Made by a program: the position numbers and the translations under genes. A model generated the notes under the pieces. It did no database searches, was not told where the DNA came from, and saw only the letters and a list, made by a program, of their open reading frames with translations. A stretch of DNA of 64,000 nt from an uncultured Pelagibacteraceae bacterium. GTDB taxonomy: Bacteria > Pseudomonadota > Alphaproteobacteria > Pelagibacterales > Pelagibacteraceae. This document shows positions 48,946 to 59,245 of the stretch, in pieces (within the stretch, counting starts at the first letter, position 1; each line of letters begins with the position of its first letter). The stretch covers positions 62,001 to 126,000 of the forward strand of contig CACIPQ010000003.1 of the NCBI GenBank assembly GCA_902588585.1, read 5' to 3'.

Positions 48946-49120
48946 GTTTATCTCCTTTTTTGGTTTATTTAAATAAACGCCAAAAATTAGCTTAAAATGC
49001 CCTATATGGCATTGTTTTTAGCTTTTTTATCTCATTTTTTGTTCGTATGTTGTATAAATACCACACAAAAAGTAGGCTTTTTTACTGCTTATTTGTAAAG
49101 TATGGGATAATAAAAAATAT
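48946..49120. promoter_or_regulatory. Porin leader and shared upstream region with the DUF3576 gene
   Basis: A 175-bp spacer between divergent genes. On the porin side it has the 16-bp perfect palindrome GTTTATTTAAATAAAC (48963-48978) and a hairpin AATGCC-CTATAT-GGCATT (48996-49013) flanked by the direct repeat TTAGCTT (48988 and 49018). AAGGAG (48952-48957) is the porin ribosome-binding site. The hairpins may protect a stable mRNA or bind a regulator; no regulator site was recognised. Promoters must lie between about 49014 and 49110, but cannot be pinned by eye. Confidence 0.6.
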
Positions 49121-49666
49121 ATGAGTAATCTTTTTAAGATTTTAGTCAAAATAACTCTAATTCTTTTGTTTTGCATAACTTTATCATCATGCGGTGATCC
49201 TTTGGCAAAATTACCTGGAGGTAAACGCGATACGCCTGAAGGTGGCTTGGAGAGAGCCAGAAAAAATATTGAAGAAGGAAAAGGTGTAAGTCTTGGTGGG
49301 ATGATAAATAAAAAAACTACTTATGAATTTAGTACTTCAAATCCTTTGTGGAGAGCCACTTTTGATGTGATAGATTTTATGCCACTAGTTAATGTGGATT
49401 ATTCAGGTGGAATGATAATAACAGATTGGTATACCGATGCTAACACGACAGATGAAGCATTAAAATTTACAATAAGATTTTTATCTAATGAAGTAAGAGC
49501 TGATAGTTTAAAAATTATAATTCACAAAAAAATATGTAAGCAGGGAACAAACTGTATCACACAAAAAATCTCATCACCTAAACTTGAACAAACTATTAGA
49601 TCAGATATTATTAAAAAAGCTGCGCAGTTAAAACTGCAAGATGGTAAAAAAAAGAAAAAGAAATAA
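49121..49666 (+). CDS. DUF3576 lipoprotein
   Basis: A 181-residue protein with a lipoprotein signal ending in LSSCGDPLAK. The body has ENPLWRATFD-like SNPLWRATFDVIDFMPLVNVDYSGGMIITDWY (key part LWRATFDVIDFMPL), which is the DUF3576 signature, and a lysine-rich end. The function is unknown; it is conserved upstream of leuS in Alphaproteobacteria, followed by lptE and holA, which suggests an outer-membrane role. Transcribed with leuS (18-bp gap). Confidence 0.88.
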   Translation: MSNLFKILVKITLILLFCITLSSCGDPLAKLPGGKRDTPEGGLERARKNIEEGKGVSLGGMINKKTTYEFSTSNPLWRATFDVIDFMPLVNVDYSGGMIITDWYTDANTTDEALKFTIRFLSNEVRADSLKIIIHKKICKQGTNCITQKISSPKLEQTIRSDIIKKAAQLKLQDGKKKKKK

Positions 49667-49684
49667 AATAAATTCCGTTATTTA

Positions 49685-52198
49685 ATGAACAAGCTTGACG
49701 TAAAAGAAATTGATAAAAAATGGCAAAATTTTTGGTTAGAGAAAAAAATTTCTTTTAAAAAGCTAAAAAAAAATAAGAAATTTTATTGTCTCGAAATGTT
49801 TCCATATCCTTCAGGAAAAATACATATGGGGCACGTAAGAAATTATGCAATTGGAGACGTGCTTGCAAGATATAAATCTATGAATGGTTTTGATGTTTTG
49901 CACCCAATGGGGTGGGATTCTTTTGGTATGCCTGCTGAAAATGCTGCAAGAGAAAACAAATTGAACCCAAAAGACTGGACAGAAAAAAATATAGCGACAA
50001 TGAAAAGACAACTCCAATCACTTGGTTTGTCAATTGATTGGGATTTAGAAATTTCAACTTGTGATGAAGAATATTATAAACACCAGCAGGAATTATTTAT
50101 TGATTTTTTTAATAAGGGCCTGGTTATTAGAAAAGAAACTTATGTTAATTGGGATCCTGTTGATGAAACAGTTTTAGCTAACGAACAAGTGATTAACGGT
50201 AGAGGATGGAGATCAAATGCAGTTGTGGAAAGAAAAAAATTATCGCAATGGTTTTTTAATATTTCAAAATTTTCAAATGAATTGTTAGAAGATTTAAACA
50301 CACTTACTGAATGGCCTGAAAAAGTAAAATTGATGCAAAAAAATTGGATAGGAAAGTCAGTAGGGTGTGAAATAGATTTTGAAATTCATGGAAAGGAAAA
50401 AAAAGTAAAAGTTTTTACTACCAGACCAGATACTATATTTGGAGCCACTTTTTTAGCAGTTTCCGTTGATCATCCTTTGTGCAAAAATTTAGAAAAACAA
50501 AAAGATTTTATAGAATTTAAGAAAAAATCCTCTCAAGTAGGTACTACTGAGGAAGCAATAGCAAATGCAGAAAAAATAGGATTTAATTCTGGACTAACAG
50601 CCAAACACCCTTTTATTAAAAATAAAACAATACCTGTTTTTGTTGCAAATTTCATATTAATGGATTACGGAACAGGTGCAATTTTTGGATGTCCTGCTCA
50701 TGATCAAAGAGACTTTGATTTTGCAACAAAATATAATCTTGAAATAATACCTGTAGTAAAATCCAATGATGTTAAAGAAAATAAGAGGTTAAAAGAAGCT
50801 TATACAGGTGATGGTAAAATAATTAATTCAGAATTTTTAAATAGTTTAAGTGTTGAAAAAGCAAAAGAAAAAATAATAGCAGAAATTACAAAAAAAAAGA
50901 TTGGAAACAAAAAAGTATCCTTTAGATTAAAGGATTGGGGAATATCTAGGCAAAGATATTGGGGTTGTCCTATCCCTATGATTTACCTAAAAGACGGAAA
51001 AGTTGTTCCTGTAGATAAAAGTGAACTACCTATTAAATTGCCAGAAAATGTAGATTTGAATTCAAAGGGTAATCCACTAGCAAATCATCCAACTTGGAAA
51101 AAAACTAAATATAAAAAAACTGGCGAAAGTGCTACTAGAGAAACGGATACTCTTGACACTTTTGTTGATTCTTCATGGTATTTTATAAGATTTTGCTCAC
51201 CAAAATTAAAAGACAAACCTTTTGATGAAAAAGCATTCAATTATTGGATGCCCGTTGATCAATATATAGGGGGAGTGGAGCATGCAATATTACATTTGCT
51301 TTATTCAAGATTCTTTATGAGGGCAATTAAATTAAATGATAAAAAAATTAAAATTAAAGAGCCCTTTAAAGGACTTTTCACTCAAGGAATGGTCTGCCAT
51401 GAAACTTATAAAAATGAAAAGGGCGATTGGGTAAGTCCAGAAGAAATGCAAAAAATTGATAAAACAAAAGTAACCATTGGTCCACCAGAAGCCATGTCAA
51501 AATCTAAAAAAAATGTCGTAGATCCTGAAAGTATGATTCAAATTTACGGAGCCGATGCTATAAGATGGTTTATGCTGTCAGATAGTCCGCCTGACAGAGA
51601 TATTCAATGGTCAAATGAGGGGGTGGCAGCAGCTCATAAATTTATTCAAAGAGTTTGGTCACTAAATGAGAAAGTTATAGATAGAAAAAACAAGAAATAT
51701 CCTGCTGATGGGGAAAGGGATTTTCTTATAAAGATTAACAAATATTTGTTTAAAATAACGAGTTTAATCGGAAAATTTCATTTAAATGTAGCTATAGCCA
51801 GTATTTATGAGGTTGTTCGTTTATTAGAAGAAAGCCTTTCAAAAAACATAAGTGGTGGATGTTTTATAAAGTCTCAGGCCAGTATTATGAAAGCAATGAT
51901 GCCATTTACGCCCCATTTGTCATGTGAATGTTTGTCTAAACTTGAAGGAAAAAATTTTTATCAAGAAATTGAATGGCCACAAATAAATAAATCTTTTTTA
52001 GTTGATGATAAAGTTATAATAGTAATTCAAATCAACGGAAAAAAAAGAGGTTTAATTTCAGCAAAAAAAGATGTTGGGGAGAAAGAGGTTATTAAAGAAG
52101 CGAGGAAAATTGAAAATATAGAAAGATATCTTAAAGATAAAAAGATAATAAAAAATATATTTATCAAAAATAAAATAATTAACTTTATAATTGCATGA
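49685..52198 (+). CDS. leuS: Leucyl-tRNA synthetase
   Basis: Charges tRNA-Leu and edits mischarged tRNA. The 837 residues contain the HIGH-type motif in [16 protein letters not shown] near residue 41, the editing (CP1) domain with [16 protein letters not shown] and [15 protein letters not shown], the DSSWYFIRF insert and the KMSKS-type motif [13 protein letters not shown] near residue 612. Length is slightly under the 860 of E. coli. Ends overlapping lptE by 4 bp (ATGA). Confidence 0.99.
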   Translation: MNKLDVKEIDKKWQNFWLEKKISFKKLKKNKKFYCLEMFPYPSGKIHMGHVRNYAIGDVLARYKSMNGFDVLHPMGWDSFGMPAENAARENKLNPKDWTEKNIATMKRQLQSLGLSIDWDLEISTCDEEYYKHQQELFIDFFNKGLVIRKETYVNWDPVDETVLANEQVINGRGWRSNAVVERKKLSQWFFNISKFSNELLEDLNTLTEWPEKVKLMQKNWIGKSVGCEIDFEIHGKEKKVKVFTTRPDTIFGATFLAVSVDHPLCKNLEKQKDFIEFKKKSSQVGTTEEAIANAEKIGFNSGLTAKHPFIKNKTIPVFVANFILMDYGTGAIFGCPAHDQRDFDFATKYNLEIIPVVKSNDVKENKRLKEAYTGDGKIINSEFLNSLSVEKAKEKIIAEITKKKIGNKKVSFRLKDWGISRQRYWGCPIPMIYLKDGKVVPVDKSELPIKLPENVDLNSKGNPLANHPTWKKTKYKKTGESATRETDTLDTFVDSSWYFIRFCSPKLKDKPFDEKAFNYWMPVDQYIGGVEHAILHLLYSRFFMRAIKLNDKKIKIKEPFKGLFTQGMVCHETYKNEKGDWVSPEEMQKIDKTKVTIGPPEAMSKSKKNVVDPESMIQIYGADAIRWFMLSDSPPDRDIQWSNEGVAAAHKFIQRVWSLNEKVIDRKNKKYPADGERDFLIKINKYLFKITSLIGKFHLNVAIASIYEVVRLLEESLSKNISGGCFIKSQASIMKAMMPFTPHLSCECLSKLEGKNFYQEIEWPQINKSFLVDDKVIIVIQINGKKRGLISAKKDVGEKEVIKEARKIENIERYLKDKKIIKNIFIKNKIINFIIA

Positions 52199-52674
52199 AA
52201 AAATTCAAATTAAATAAAATTTTATTTTTACTTTTAACATTCAGTTTTTTATTAAGCTGCGGTTATCAACCACTATTAAACATTGAAAATCAAAAATTTA
52301 GCATCAAGGGATTTTCGCTTGAGGGAAACAAAAGACTTGGTGGAATATTAAGAAATAATTTGATTACTTCAAATACAGAAGAAAACAATTTAATTTTAAC
52401 TATAAAAGCAAATAAGAAAAATGAAATATCAAACAAAAGTGATACCGGAAAGGTGCTGCAGTACGCAGTAAGTGTGAATTTTGAAGTTACAGCAGTAGGA
52501 GAAAAAAGTAAGGAAATTATTCTATCTCAAGTTTATTCAAGAAAGCAAAATTATAACGCTTCCGACGTACACTTAGATACTCTTAATAACGAAAAAAAAG
52601 TTCTGGAAAGCATGATTGAAACTATTGCAAATGAAATATTAATTGGTTTAAGTTCAATTTACCAAGAAAAATGA
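52195..52674 (+). CDS. lptE: LPS assembly lipoprotein LptE
   Basis: Outer-membrane partner of LptD in placing lipopolysaccharide on the cell surface. The 159 residues start with a lipoprotein signal ending in [10 protein letters not shown] and contain the LptE pattern [13 protein letters not shown]-like [12 protein letters not shown] and the [14 protein letters not shown]-type segment [13 protein letters not shown]. It lies between leuS and holA, overlapping both by 4 bp, the order seen across proteobacteria; that position supports the call as much as the sequence. Confidence 0.9.
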   Translation: MKKFKLNKILFLLLTFSFLLSCGYQPLLNIENQKFSIKGFSLEGNKRLGGILRNNLITSNTEENNLILTIKANKKNEISNKSDTGKVLQYAVSVNFEVTAVGEKSKEIILSQVYSRKQNYNASDVHLDTLNNEKKVLESMIETIANEILIGLSSIYQEK

Positions 52675-53675
52675 TTTTAAAAAGCTTTATAATTGAAAAG
52701 AACATATCTCTTCTTGAGAAGTATTCCGTATCGCTAATATATGGGGAAAATATTGGAATGAAAGATGATATCAAAAACAAAATAAAAAAACATTTTAAGG
52801 AATATGAACAAATTAGTTTTAACCAAAATGATATTATAAAAAATGAAAATCTTTTAGATGAACATATATATAATGTCTCTTTGTTTAGTAAAAAAAAAAT
52901 TATTTTTATAAGTGAAATTTCAGAAAAAATTAAAAGTAAAGTTTTAAAAATTTTAGACAACCCTAATTCTGACTTAAAAATATTTCTTTTTGCACAAAAC
53001 TTAGAAAAAAAATCTTCAGTTAGAGAAATATTTGAAAAAGAAAAAAAGACAGGAATTATTCCTTGTTATCAAGATAATCAGAGAACTTTGGCTGAATATT
53101 TAAGAAAAAAACTTTATGGGTACACAGGTTTAAGTCAGGAGGTTATAAATCTTCTCATTAATAACTCAGGGCTTGATAGAAAGACTTTGTCCTATGAAAT
53201 AGATAAAATTAAAACACTATTTTTGGATAAAAAGATCAAATTTGATAAACTTCTAGAAGTGTTGAATAGTGCGAATAATTTGGACTTTGATAGTGTAAGA
53301 GATGCTTGCTTGGGTGGTGAAAAAGAGAATTTAAACAAAAGTTTAGGAAATGTAATACTTCAAAATGAAGACGCTTATTTTTATTTAAATAATTTAAGCA
53401 GAAGAATACAAAAACTACATGATTTGAATGAGGAATATGAAAAAGAGAAGAATCTTGAAAAAGCCATTGATGGTATTAGACCACCAATATTTTGGAAAGA
53501 TAAAGCAATTTTTTATAAACAAATTAAAAAATGGAATATGAAAAAATTATTGGAAGCAAAGAAAAGTTTGTTTGATACAGAGATATTAATAAAAACTAAA
53601 ATGAATACAAATAATAATACCTTAATTAAAAATTTAGTAATAAATCTTTGTAATAAAGCAGTTTCTACTTCCTAA
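52671..53675 (+). CDS. holA: DNA polymerase III delta subunit
   Basis: Clamp-loader subunit that opens the DnaN ring. The 334 residues have the HolA pattern of a Rossmann-like AAA domain without the P-loop (SLIYGENIGMKDDIKNKI, LFAQNLEKKSSVREIF, IIPCYQDNQRTLAEYL) and the helical C-terminal part (LDRKTLSYEIDKI, LNNLSRRIQKL). Overlaps lptE by 4 bp; its last 11 bp overlap the convergent parB end. Confidence 0.93.
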   Translation: MILKSFIIEKNISLLEKYSVSLIYGENIGMKDDIKNKIKKHFKEYEQISFNQNDIIKNENLLDEHIYNVSLFSKKKIIFISEISEKIKSKVLKILDNPNSDLKIFLFAQNLEKKSSVREIFEKEKKTGIIPCYQDNQRTLAEYLRKKLYGYTGLSQEVINLLINNSGLDRKTLSYEIDKIKTLFLDKKIKFDKLLEVLNSANNLDFDSVRDACLGGEKENLNKSLGNVILQNEDAYFYLNNLSRRIQKLHDLNEEYEKEKNLEKAIDGIRPPIFWKDKAIFYKQIKKWNMKKLLEAKKSLFDTEILIKTKMNTNNNTLIKNLVINLCNKAVSTS

Positions 53676-54513
53676 GTTTTTTTGAAATTAACTCAAATTG
53701 ATCTAGTGATTTATATTTAATTACAATTTTCCCTGAATTATTTTTTTTATTAACAATTTCAACATTTAATCCAAGTTTACTTTCAATCTCATTTCTGACA
53801 AAAGAAATATTAGGATCTACAATTTTTTTTAAATTTTTTCCACCCTTTTTTCTTTTTGCCAATAACTCAACTTCTCTAGCAGCAACCTTCTTTTTAACTA
53901 TATTTTCCGCAACTTCGGAGGCATTTGGCATACCAATCAAAGGTCTTGCTTGTCCAGCCGTCAGTTTACCTTCCTCAATAAGTCCAATAATATCTTCAGG
54001 TAAACTAAGCAGTCTTAATGTGTTACTCACATGACTTCTGCTCTTTGACATAAATTTTGAAATTTTTACGTGATCATAACCAAATTCTTTGATCAATCTT
54101 TGATAACCTTTGGCTTCCTCAATAACATTCAAATCTTGCCTCTGAATGTTTTCTACTATAGCAATCTCTAAACTTTTCTGATCATCTACATCGAGCACAA
54201 CAACTGGCACTTCGTTTAAACCAGCTTTTTGAGCAGCCAACCATCTTCTTTCTCCGGCAATTATTTCGAATTTTCCAGGCTCATATTTATTTGAACGCAC
54301 TGCTATTGGCTGAATAACCCCATTTTCTTTTATAGAAGAAGATAACTCGTCAAGTTTTTCTTCGTCAAATATAGTTCTTGGTTGGTATTTGTTGCGCTGC
54401 AAATCAGCTATTGGAACTTTATTAATATGAGTTTGATTTGATTCTGTTTTCTTTTCAATATCACCAAATAGGGCTGATAAGCCTCTTCCAAGACCTTTTT
54501 TTGCTGGATTCAT
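53665..54513 (-). CDS. parB: Chromosome-partitioning protein ParB
   Basis: CTPase and DNA clamp that loads at parS and spreads. The 282 residues begin KKGLGRGLSALFGD, contain the CTP-binding GERRWLAAQKAGL and ENIQRQDLNVIEEAKGY, a helix-turn-helix near SKFMSKSRSHVSNTLRLL, and a C-terminal dimer domain (VKYKSLDQFELISKKLRK). Its ATG overlaps parA by 4 bp. Two parS-like sites lie 1 kb away in rsmG. Confidence 0.97.
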   Translation of the reverse strand: MNPAKKGLGRGLSALFGDIEKKTESNQTHINKVPIADLQRNKYQPRTIFDEEKLDELSSSIKENGVIQPIAVRSNKYEPGKFEIIAGERRWLAAQKAGLNEVPVVVLDVDDQKSLEIAIVENIQRQDLNVIEEAKGYQRLIKEFGYDHVKISKFMSKSRSHVSNTLRLLSLPEDIIGLIEEGKLTAGQARPLIGMPNASEVAENIVKKKVAAREVELLAKRKKGGKNLKKIVDPNISFVRNEIESKLGLNVEIVNKKNNSGKIVIKYKSLDQFELISKKLRK

Positions 54514-55310
54514 GCTGCACTACCCATGGATTGATTTCTCTGATTAATGAACTCTTCTGCCAAATTAATATAAGACTTGCTGCCTGAACAATTCTTATCA
54601 TAAATTAAACAAGGCATCCCGTGGGATGGAGCTTCTGACAATCTGACATTTCTCGGTACAACAGTTTTGTAGACTTTCTCTTTAAAGTGTTTCCTAGCCT
54701 CAACATCCACCTGCGATGATAGCTTGTTTCTTTTGTCGAACATAGTAAGTAGCACTCCTCTGATCCCAAGCCTTGGGTTCAAGTTTACCTTTATCCTATC
54801 AATAGTTTTAACTAGTTGAGTAATCCCTTCTAGTGCAAAAAATTCTGTTTGAAGGGGTATCAACAGTTCATCTGCTGAAACCAAAGACATAACTGTTAGC
54901 AAGCTTAAAGAGGGTGGGCAGTCGATAAAGATATTTTCATACTTTTTAAGGCACGACTCTTTTTCTTTGATTAAAATCTCTTTTAACAAAAATGCTCTAT
55001 TAGCATCATTTGCTGTCTCGACCTCTAATCCTGATAAATTTACATTCGAACCTATAAGATCCAAACCAGGCACGCTGCTTTCCTGAATTGCGCTTTGTGC
55101 CGATGATCTTCCTATAAGAACATTATAAATGCTTCTCTCTTCATCATTGTTTGACTTACCCAAACCAGTCGTAGCATTACCTTGGGGGTCCAAATCTATT
55201 ACTAAGATTTTTTTTCCTTTTTTTGCCAAAGCCGTTGCTAAGTTTATAACAGTCGTAGTTTTCCCGACTCCACCCTTTTGATTTATTACTGATATTATAG
55301 ATCCAGCCAC
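54510..55310 (-). CDS. parA: Chromosome-partitioning ATPase ParA
   Basis: Deviant-Walker ATPase that moves ParB-bound origins apart. The 266 residues have INQKGGVGKTTTVINLATALA (key part KGGVGKTT) near residue 10, VIDLDPQGNATTGLG, IDCPPSLSLLTV and PLQTEFFALEG. It begins 3 bp after rsmG and overlaps parB by 4 bp in the standard mnmE-mnmG-rsmG-parA-parB order. Confidence 0.98.
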   Translation of the reverse strand: MAGSIISVINQKGGVGKTTTVINLATALAKKGKKILVIDLDPQGNATTGLGKSNNDEERSIYNVLIGRSSAQSAIQESSVPGLDLIGSNVNLSGLEVETANDANRAFLLKEILIKEKESCLKKYENIFIDCPPSLSLLTVMSLVSADELLIPLQTEFFALEGITQLVKTIDRIKVNLNPRLGIRGVLLTMFDKRNKLSSQVDVEARKHFKEKVYKTVVPRNVRLSEAPSHGMPCLIYDKNCSGSKSYINLAEEFINQRNQSMGSAA

Positions 55311-55313
55311 AAT

Positions 55314-55952
55314 TTATTTTGTAGCATCAACTAAAAGTATTTTTGAATCACTTTCGGTGATGCTGGGTACTAGCTTATACTTATAAATCATGTCCTTTGA
55401 AGCTTTATTTAATTCATCCTGTGCACTCTTTCCCATCATAATAATCAATTTATGTGTTTTTTTTACAGTTTCACGTGAAATTCTTAGTATTTCGGGAAGC
55501 TTCTTAAATGCTCTACAAACTATGTAGTCTGTATCTATTATATGAGACTGATAATCATTATCATATATATATGTATTATTTAGTCCCAATTTCTTGGTAA
55601 CTGATTCAATAAATTTAATTTTAACTCTGGATTTTTCATAAAGTTTCACGTGAAACGTGAGAATATCGCTATAAAAAATAGATAGTATAATTCCAGGAAA
55701 ACCGGCTCCGGTGCCTAAATCAGACAAACTGTTAAAATTATTATGGTCTATATGTTTTATAAGTTGGGCAGAATCTAAAACATGCCTGTGCCAAATATCC
55801 TTTTCGGAGTTTTTGGAGATTAAATTATATTTTTTGTTGTAGCTGAGCACTTCATTTACGAATAATTCAATTTTCTGAAGTTTATCATTATTAAAATTAA
55901 GATTTTCAGCTAAAACTAGCTTTGATTTTACCTTAGATTCACTAGAATTCAT
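55314..55952 (-). CDS. rsmG: 16S rRNA m7G527 methyltransferase RsmG
   Basis: Methylates G527 of 16S rRNA with SAM; loss gives low-level streptomycin resistance in other bacteria. The 212 residues contain WHRHVLDSAQLIKHI, the SAM motif DLGTGAGFPGIILSIF, LYEKSRVKIKFIESV and CRAFKKLPEIL. The gene carries two parS-like sites (in codons for ISRET and FHVKL), so its sequence is shaped by two functions. Confidence 0.97.
   Translation of the reverse strand: MNSSESKVKSKLVLAENLNFNNDKLQKIELFVNEVLSYNKKYNLISKNSEKDIWHRHVLDSAQLIKHIDHNNFNSLSDLGTGAGFPGIILSIFYSDILTFHVKLYEKSRVKIKFIESVTKKLGLNNTYIYDNDYQSHIIDTDYIVCRAFKKLPEILRISRETVKKTHKLIIMMGKSAQDELNKASKDMIYKYKLVPSITESDSKILLVDATK
55467..55482. other. parS-like site 1 (inside rsmG)
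   Basis: AGTTTCACGTGAAATT matches the parS consensus TGTTTCACGTGAAACA at 13 of 16 bases, with the whole 12-bp core TTTCACGTGAAA intact. It lies 160 bp from site 2 and about 1 kb from parB. Such sites load ParB near the origin. Confidence 0.85.
55642..55657. other. parS-like site 2 (inside rsmG)
   Basis: AGTTTCACGTGAAACG matches the consensus TGTTTCACGTGAAACA at 14 of 16 bases, including the perfect 14-bp palindrome GTTTCACGTGAAAC. Only the outermost bases differ. It is the stronger of the two sites. Confidence 0.92.
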
Positions 55953-55959
55953 GAGGATT

Positions 55960-57831
55960 CTAGGCTGGAACCCTGTGTTTTGCCTTTTTTATAGCTCCCA
56001 AAAGAATTATTGCAGCCGCCGGAGTGATTCCATCTATCCTTAGAGCCTGTCCTATGGTCTTAGGTCTAATCAATTTCAATTTAGACTTAACTTCATTAGA
56101 GAGTCCACTGAAAGAGTCATAGTCAATCTCATTTGGTATCACTAAACTTTCATCTTTTTTAAAAGTTCTAATGTCACTCTCTTGTTTAGGTAAGTAGCCT
56201 GAATAATGGGCATTTATTTCAACCTGTTCATCAATACAGTGTCCATAATGGGGTATATCAGCCCAAACCTCTCTTAGATGGTTTAATTGAACATTTTTCA
56301 TTCCCAAAATTTCTAACCCTGATCTTTTGACTCCATCCATTGCGATCTTAATGGAATGTTTCGCGGCAGCATTTGGTGTCATAGATTTTTTTAACAAGGA
56401 CGATTCTAGGATATTTATTTTTTTTCGTTTATCATTAAATAATTTTTTTCTGTCAGATTTTACTAAATTCATTTTTATACCCGTAGGGGTAAGTCTTTGA
56501 TCTGCATTATCTGCTCTCAACGACAATCGATATTCAGCTCGAGATGTAAACATCCTGTAAGGTTCGGAAACACCCTTCGTGATGAGGTCGTCTATCATTA
56601 CCCCAATGTATGAACTCGATCTATCCAAAATAAACTCATCTCCTTTTTTAATTTTTAGAGCAGCATTAACTCCGGCTATCAATCCTTGAGCCGCAGCTTC
56701 TTCGTAACCTGTTGTCCCATTGATTTGGCCAGCCAAGAAAAGAGATCCTATTTTTTTGGCTTCTAGACTCGCTTTTAGCTCCCTCGGGTCCACATAATCG
56801 TACTCTATGGCATATCCTGCTCTTACCATTTTGACCTCTTCTAGACCCTTAATTTTAGCTAATATTTTAAGTTGAACATCCTCAGGCAGAGCGGTCGAAA
56901 TACCATTTGGATAAACTGTGTGATCTTCTAGGCCTTCAGGTTCTAAAAAAATTTGGTGCTTTTGTTTTTCCTTAAACTTCACAATTTTGTCTTCAATGGA
57001 TGGACAGTATCTTGGGCCCACTCCTTTGATGTTGCCAGAGTATATTGCACTTCTTGAAATATTGTCGCTTATGATTTTGTGTACCAAATCATTGGTATAG
57101 GTCACACCACAGTTAATTTGTTTATTGATAGCTTTCGTTGTTAGGAATGAAAAAAAGTATGGCTCCTTATCAGCCGGCTGCATTTCTAAATCATCGTAAT
57201 TGATAGTTCTTCCATCCAGCCTTGGAGGTGTTCCGGTTTTAAGTCTTCCAATTTTTATGTTGAATTTTTCTAATTGCTCACTCAATCCTGTAGAGGGCTT
57301 TTCGTCATATCTTCCAGCAGGTATTTGTTTTTCACCTATGTGAATTAAGCCATTCAAGAAGGTCCCTGTGGTAAGAATTAGTTGACCACACATTACCTCT
57401 TTTCCACTTTGGCAAATGAAACCTTTAATTTTATCTTTCTCGAAGATAAATTTTACAACAGGATCGGCTATCACCTCTAAATTTTCATAGTTGAGCAATA
57501 GCTCCTGCATATATTTCTTGTAAAGCTTTCTGTCTGACTGAGTTCGCGGTCCTCTGACTGCTGGACCTCTGCTTCTGTTCAGTAATCTAAACTGAATTCC
57601 TGATTTGTCGGCTACATCACCCATAACCCCATCCAAGGCATCGATTTCTCGAACTAAGTGACCTTTGCCCAGTCCTCCTATGGCCGGATTGCAGGACATT
57701 TCACCTATAGTCTCTATTTTATGTGTAAAAAGAACAGTATTTACGCCCATTCTGGCCGATGCTGCCGCAGCCTCACATCCAGCGTGTCCACCGCCTATTA
57801 CAGCTACATCAAAGGTCATTTTATTGCTCAT
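55960..57831 (-). CDS. mnmG: tRNA uridine-5-carboxymethylaminomethyl modification enzyme MnmG (GidA)
   Basis: FAD enzyme that with MnmE modifies U34 of certain tRNAs. The 623 residues have the FAD motif [19 protein letters not shown], the conserved [22 protein letters not shown] (key part [11 protein letters not shown]), [14 protein letters not shown], the two reactive cysteines in CGVTY and RYCPSIED, and [16 protein letters not shown]. The order mnmE-mnmG-rsmG-parA-parB is kept; the gap to mnmE is 47 bp. Confidence 0.98.
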   Translation of the reverse strand: MSNKMTFDVAVIGGGHAGCEAAAASARMGVNTVLFTHKIETIGEMSCNPAIGGLGKGHLVREIDALDGVMGDVADKSGIQFRLLNRSRGPAVRGPRTQSDRKLYKKYMQELLLNYENLEVIADPVVKFIFEKDKIKGFICQSGKEVMCGQLILTTGTFLNGLIHIGEKQIPAGRYDEKPSTGLSEQLEKFNIKIGRLKTGTPPRLDGRTINYDDLEMQPADKEPYFFSFLTTKAINKQINCGVTYTNDLVHKIISDNISRSAIYSGNIKGVGPRYCPSIEDKIVKFKEKQKHQIFLEPEGLEDHTVYPNGISTALPEDVQLKILAKIKGLEEVKMVRAGYAIEYDYVDPRELKASLEAKKIGSLFLAGQINGTTGYEEAAAQGLIAGVNAALKIKKGDEFILDRSSSYIGVMIDDLITKGVSEPYRMFTSRAEYRLSLRADNADQRLTPTGIKMNLVKSDRKKLFNDKRKKINILESSLLKKSMTPNAAAKHSIKIAMDGVKRSGLEILGMKNVQLNHLREVWADIPHYGHCIDEQVEINAHYSGYLPKQESDIRTFKKDESLVIPNEIDYDSFSGLSNEVKSKLKLIRPKTIGQALRIDGITPAAAIILLGAIKKAKHRVPA

Positions 57832-57878
57832 AGAACAAATGTATCGATGAAATATGATTTTACAAGCTCAAAGATGCG

Positions 57879-59210
57879 TTATTTGCCAATACAAAAGTCC
57901 TGAAATATAGATCCTAGTATTTCTTCTACATCAACCTTACCCACTATGCTCCCAAGATGTCTTGTGGCAAGTCTAAGGTCTTCCGCAGCTGTCTCGATTT
58001 CTTTTTTTTGATCTTTCTTTAAAAATTTTTCTATTTCCTTTAATGCTGCATTAAGTTTGGCTCGATGTCTTTCTCTAGTAACCAAAATATTGTTTGATTT
58101 CATAAATTTTTTACTTAGCTTCTCTTTTATTGTCTTAATAAGGTTGTCAATATTTTTATTATTTTTTACTGATATCAAAATTTGATCATTTTCCTTAAAT
58201 TCATTTTTGGGAGGTTTTTTACTTAAATCCGACTTATTAAAAACTAGTATGCAATCTTTATTAATTAATTTTTTTAAATCTTTGTTAATTGTTTTTTTAG
58301 ATGCGTCTATCATAATCAAAGTTAGATCAGCATCTTTGGCTTTCTTAATGGCTCTTTTTATTCCCTCTTTTTCGACCTTATTTTTGACTTTTCTTATACC
58401 CGCAGTGTCTGCCATAATGACGGGGTATCCATCAATATTAAGGTAAGTTTCTATAACATCCCGTGTAGTGCCTTCTTGCTCAGATACTATGGCTGCTTCT
58501 CTTTTAGAAAGGAGATTTAATAAAGAAGACTTTCCTGCGTTCACATCTCCGATAATAGATATTCTGAATCCATCTCTAATTTTCTCTCCGATTTTTTGAT
58601 CCTCTAATATTTGTTTAATGTCCTTATGAACCTGCTTTATGGAAACCTGAACCTCTTTTAAGACATTCTCTGGAAGATCATCTTCGGCAAAGTCTATTTT
58701 TGCTTCAATATAAGACAAGGATTTAACTAACTTTTCTCTTAAAGAATTATAGTGATTTGATGCATTCCCTTGAATCAATTTTATGGCTTGCTGTCTTTGA
58801 AGCTCCGTTTCAGCATGTATAAGATCCCCTATGCTTTCGGCTTCTATTAAATCCATTTTATTGTTTTGAAATGCGAGCTTTGTAAATTCTCCGGGTTCTG
58901 CCAGTCTGCAATTTTCTTGGTTTCCAAGTACCCTTAAAAAACAACTAACAACAGCATTACTTCCATGGGTATGAAATTCTGCCAAATCCTCTCCTGTATA
59001 ACTATTTGGACCAGGTGACCAAAGCAATAATCCTTCATCGATTATTTTGCCATTTGAAGGATCATAAAATTTACAAAGATTAACTTCCTTCGATTTGATG
59101 TCATTTTTTTTTGTTATTAGTTTTGAAATTTGAAGACTATCTTTCCCAGATAATCTGAGGATAGCTATACCTGAAGGACCTCTTCCTGTTGATAGTGCAA
59201 ATATATTCAT
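57879..59210 (-). CDS. mnmE: tRNA modification GTPase MnmE (TrmE)
   Basis: GTPase partner of MnmG in U34 modification. The 443 residues contain the N-terminal folate-binding domain (GIAILRLSGKDSL, GEFTKLAFQNNKMDLIEAESI), a helical domain with the inserted G domain (GDVNAGKSSLLN, DTAGIR, NKSD), and the C-terminal catalytic cysteine in FCIGK. Slightly short against 450-460 but complete. First gene of the minus-strand mnm-par run; 35 bp from the divergent ogt. Confidence 0.98.
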   Translation of the reverse strand: MNIFALSTGRGPSGIAILRLSGKDSLQISKLITKKNDIKSKEVNLCKFYDPSNGKIIDEGLLLWSPGPNSYTGEDLAEFHTHGSNAVVSCFLRVLGNQENCRLAEPGEFTKLAFQNNKMDLIEAESIGDLIHAETELQRQQAIKLIQGNASNHYNSLREKLVKSLSYIEAKIDFAEDDLPENVLKEVQVSIKQVHKDIKQILEDQKIGEKIRDGFRISIIGDVNAGKSSLLNLLSKREAAIVSEQEGTTRDVIETYLNIDGYPVIMADTAGIRKVKNKVEKEGIKRAIKKAKDADLTLIMIDASKKTINKDLKKLINKDCILVFNKSDLSKKPPKNEFKENDQILISVKNNKNIDNLIKTIKEKLSKKFMKSNNILVTRERHRAKLNAALKEIEKFLKKDQKKEIETAAEDLRLATRHLGSIVGKVDVEEILGSIFQDFCIGK

Positions 59211-59245
59211 TTGTTTTTTTTCTAGTTTTTCATAGCATAGAATAT

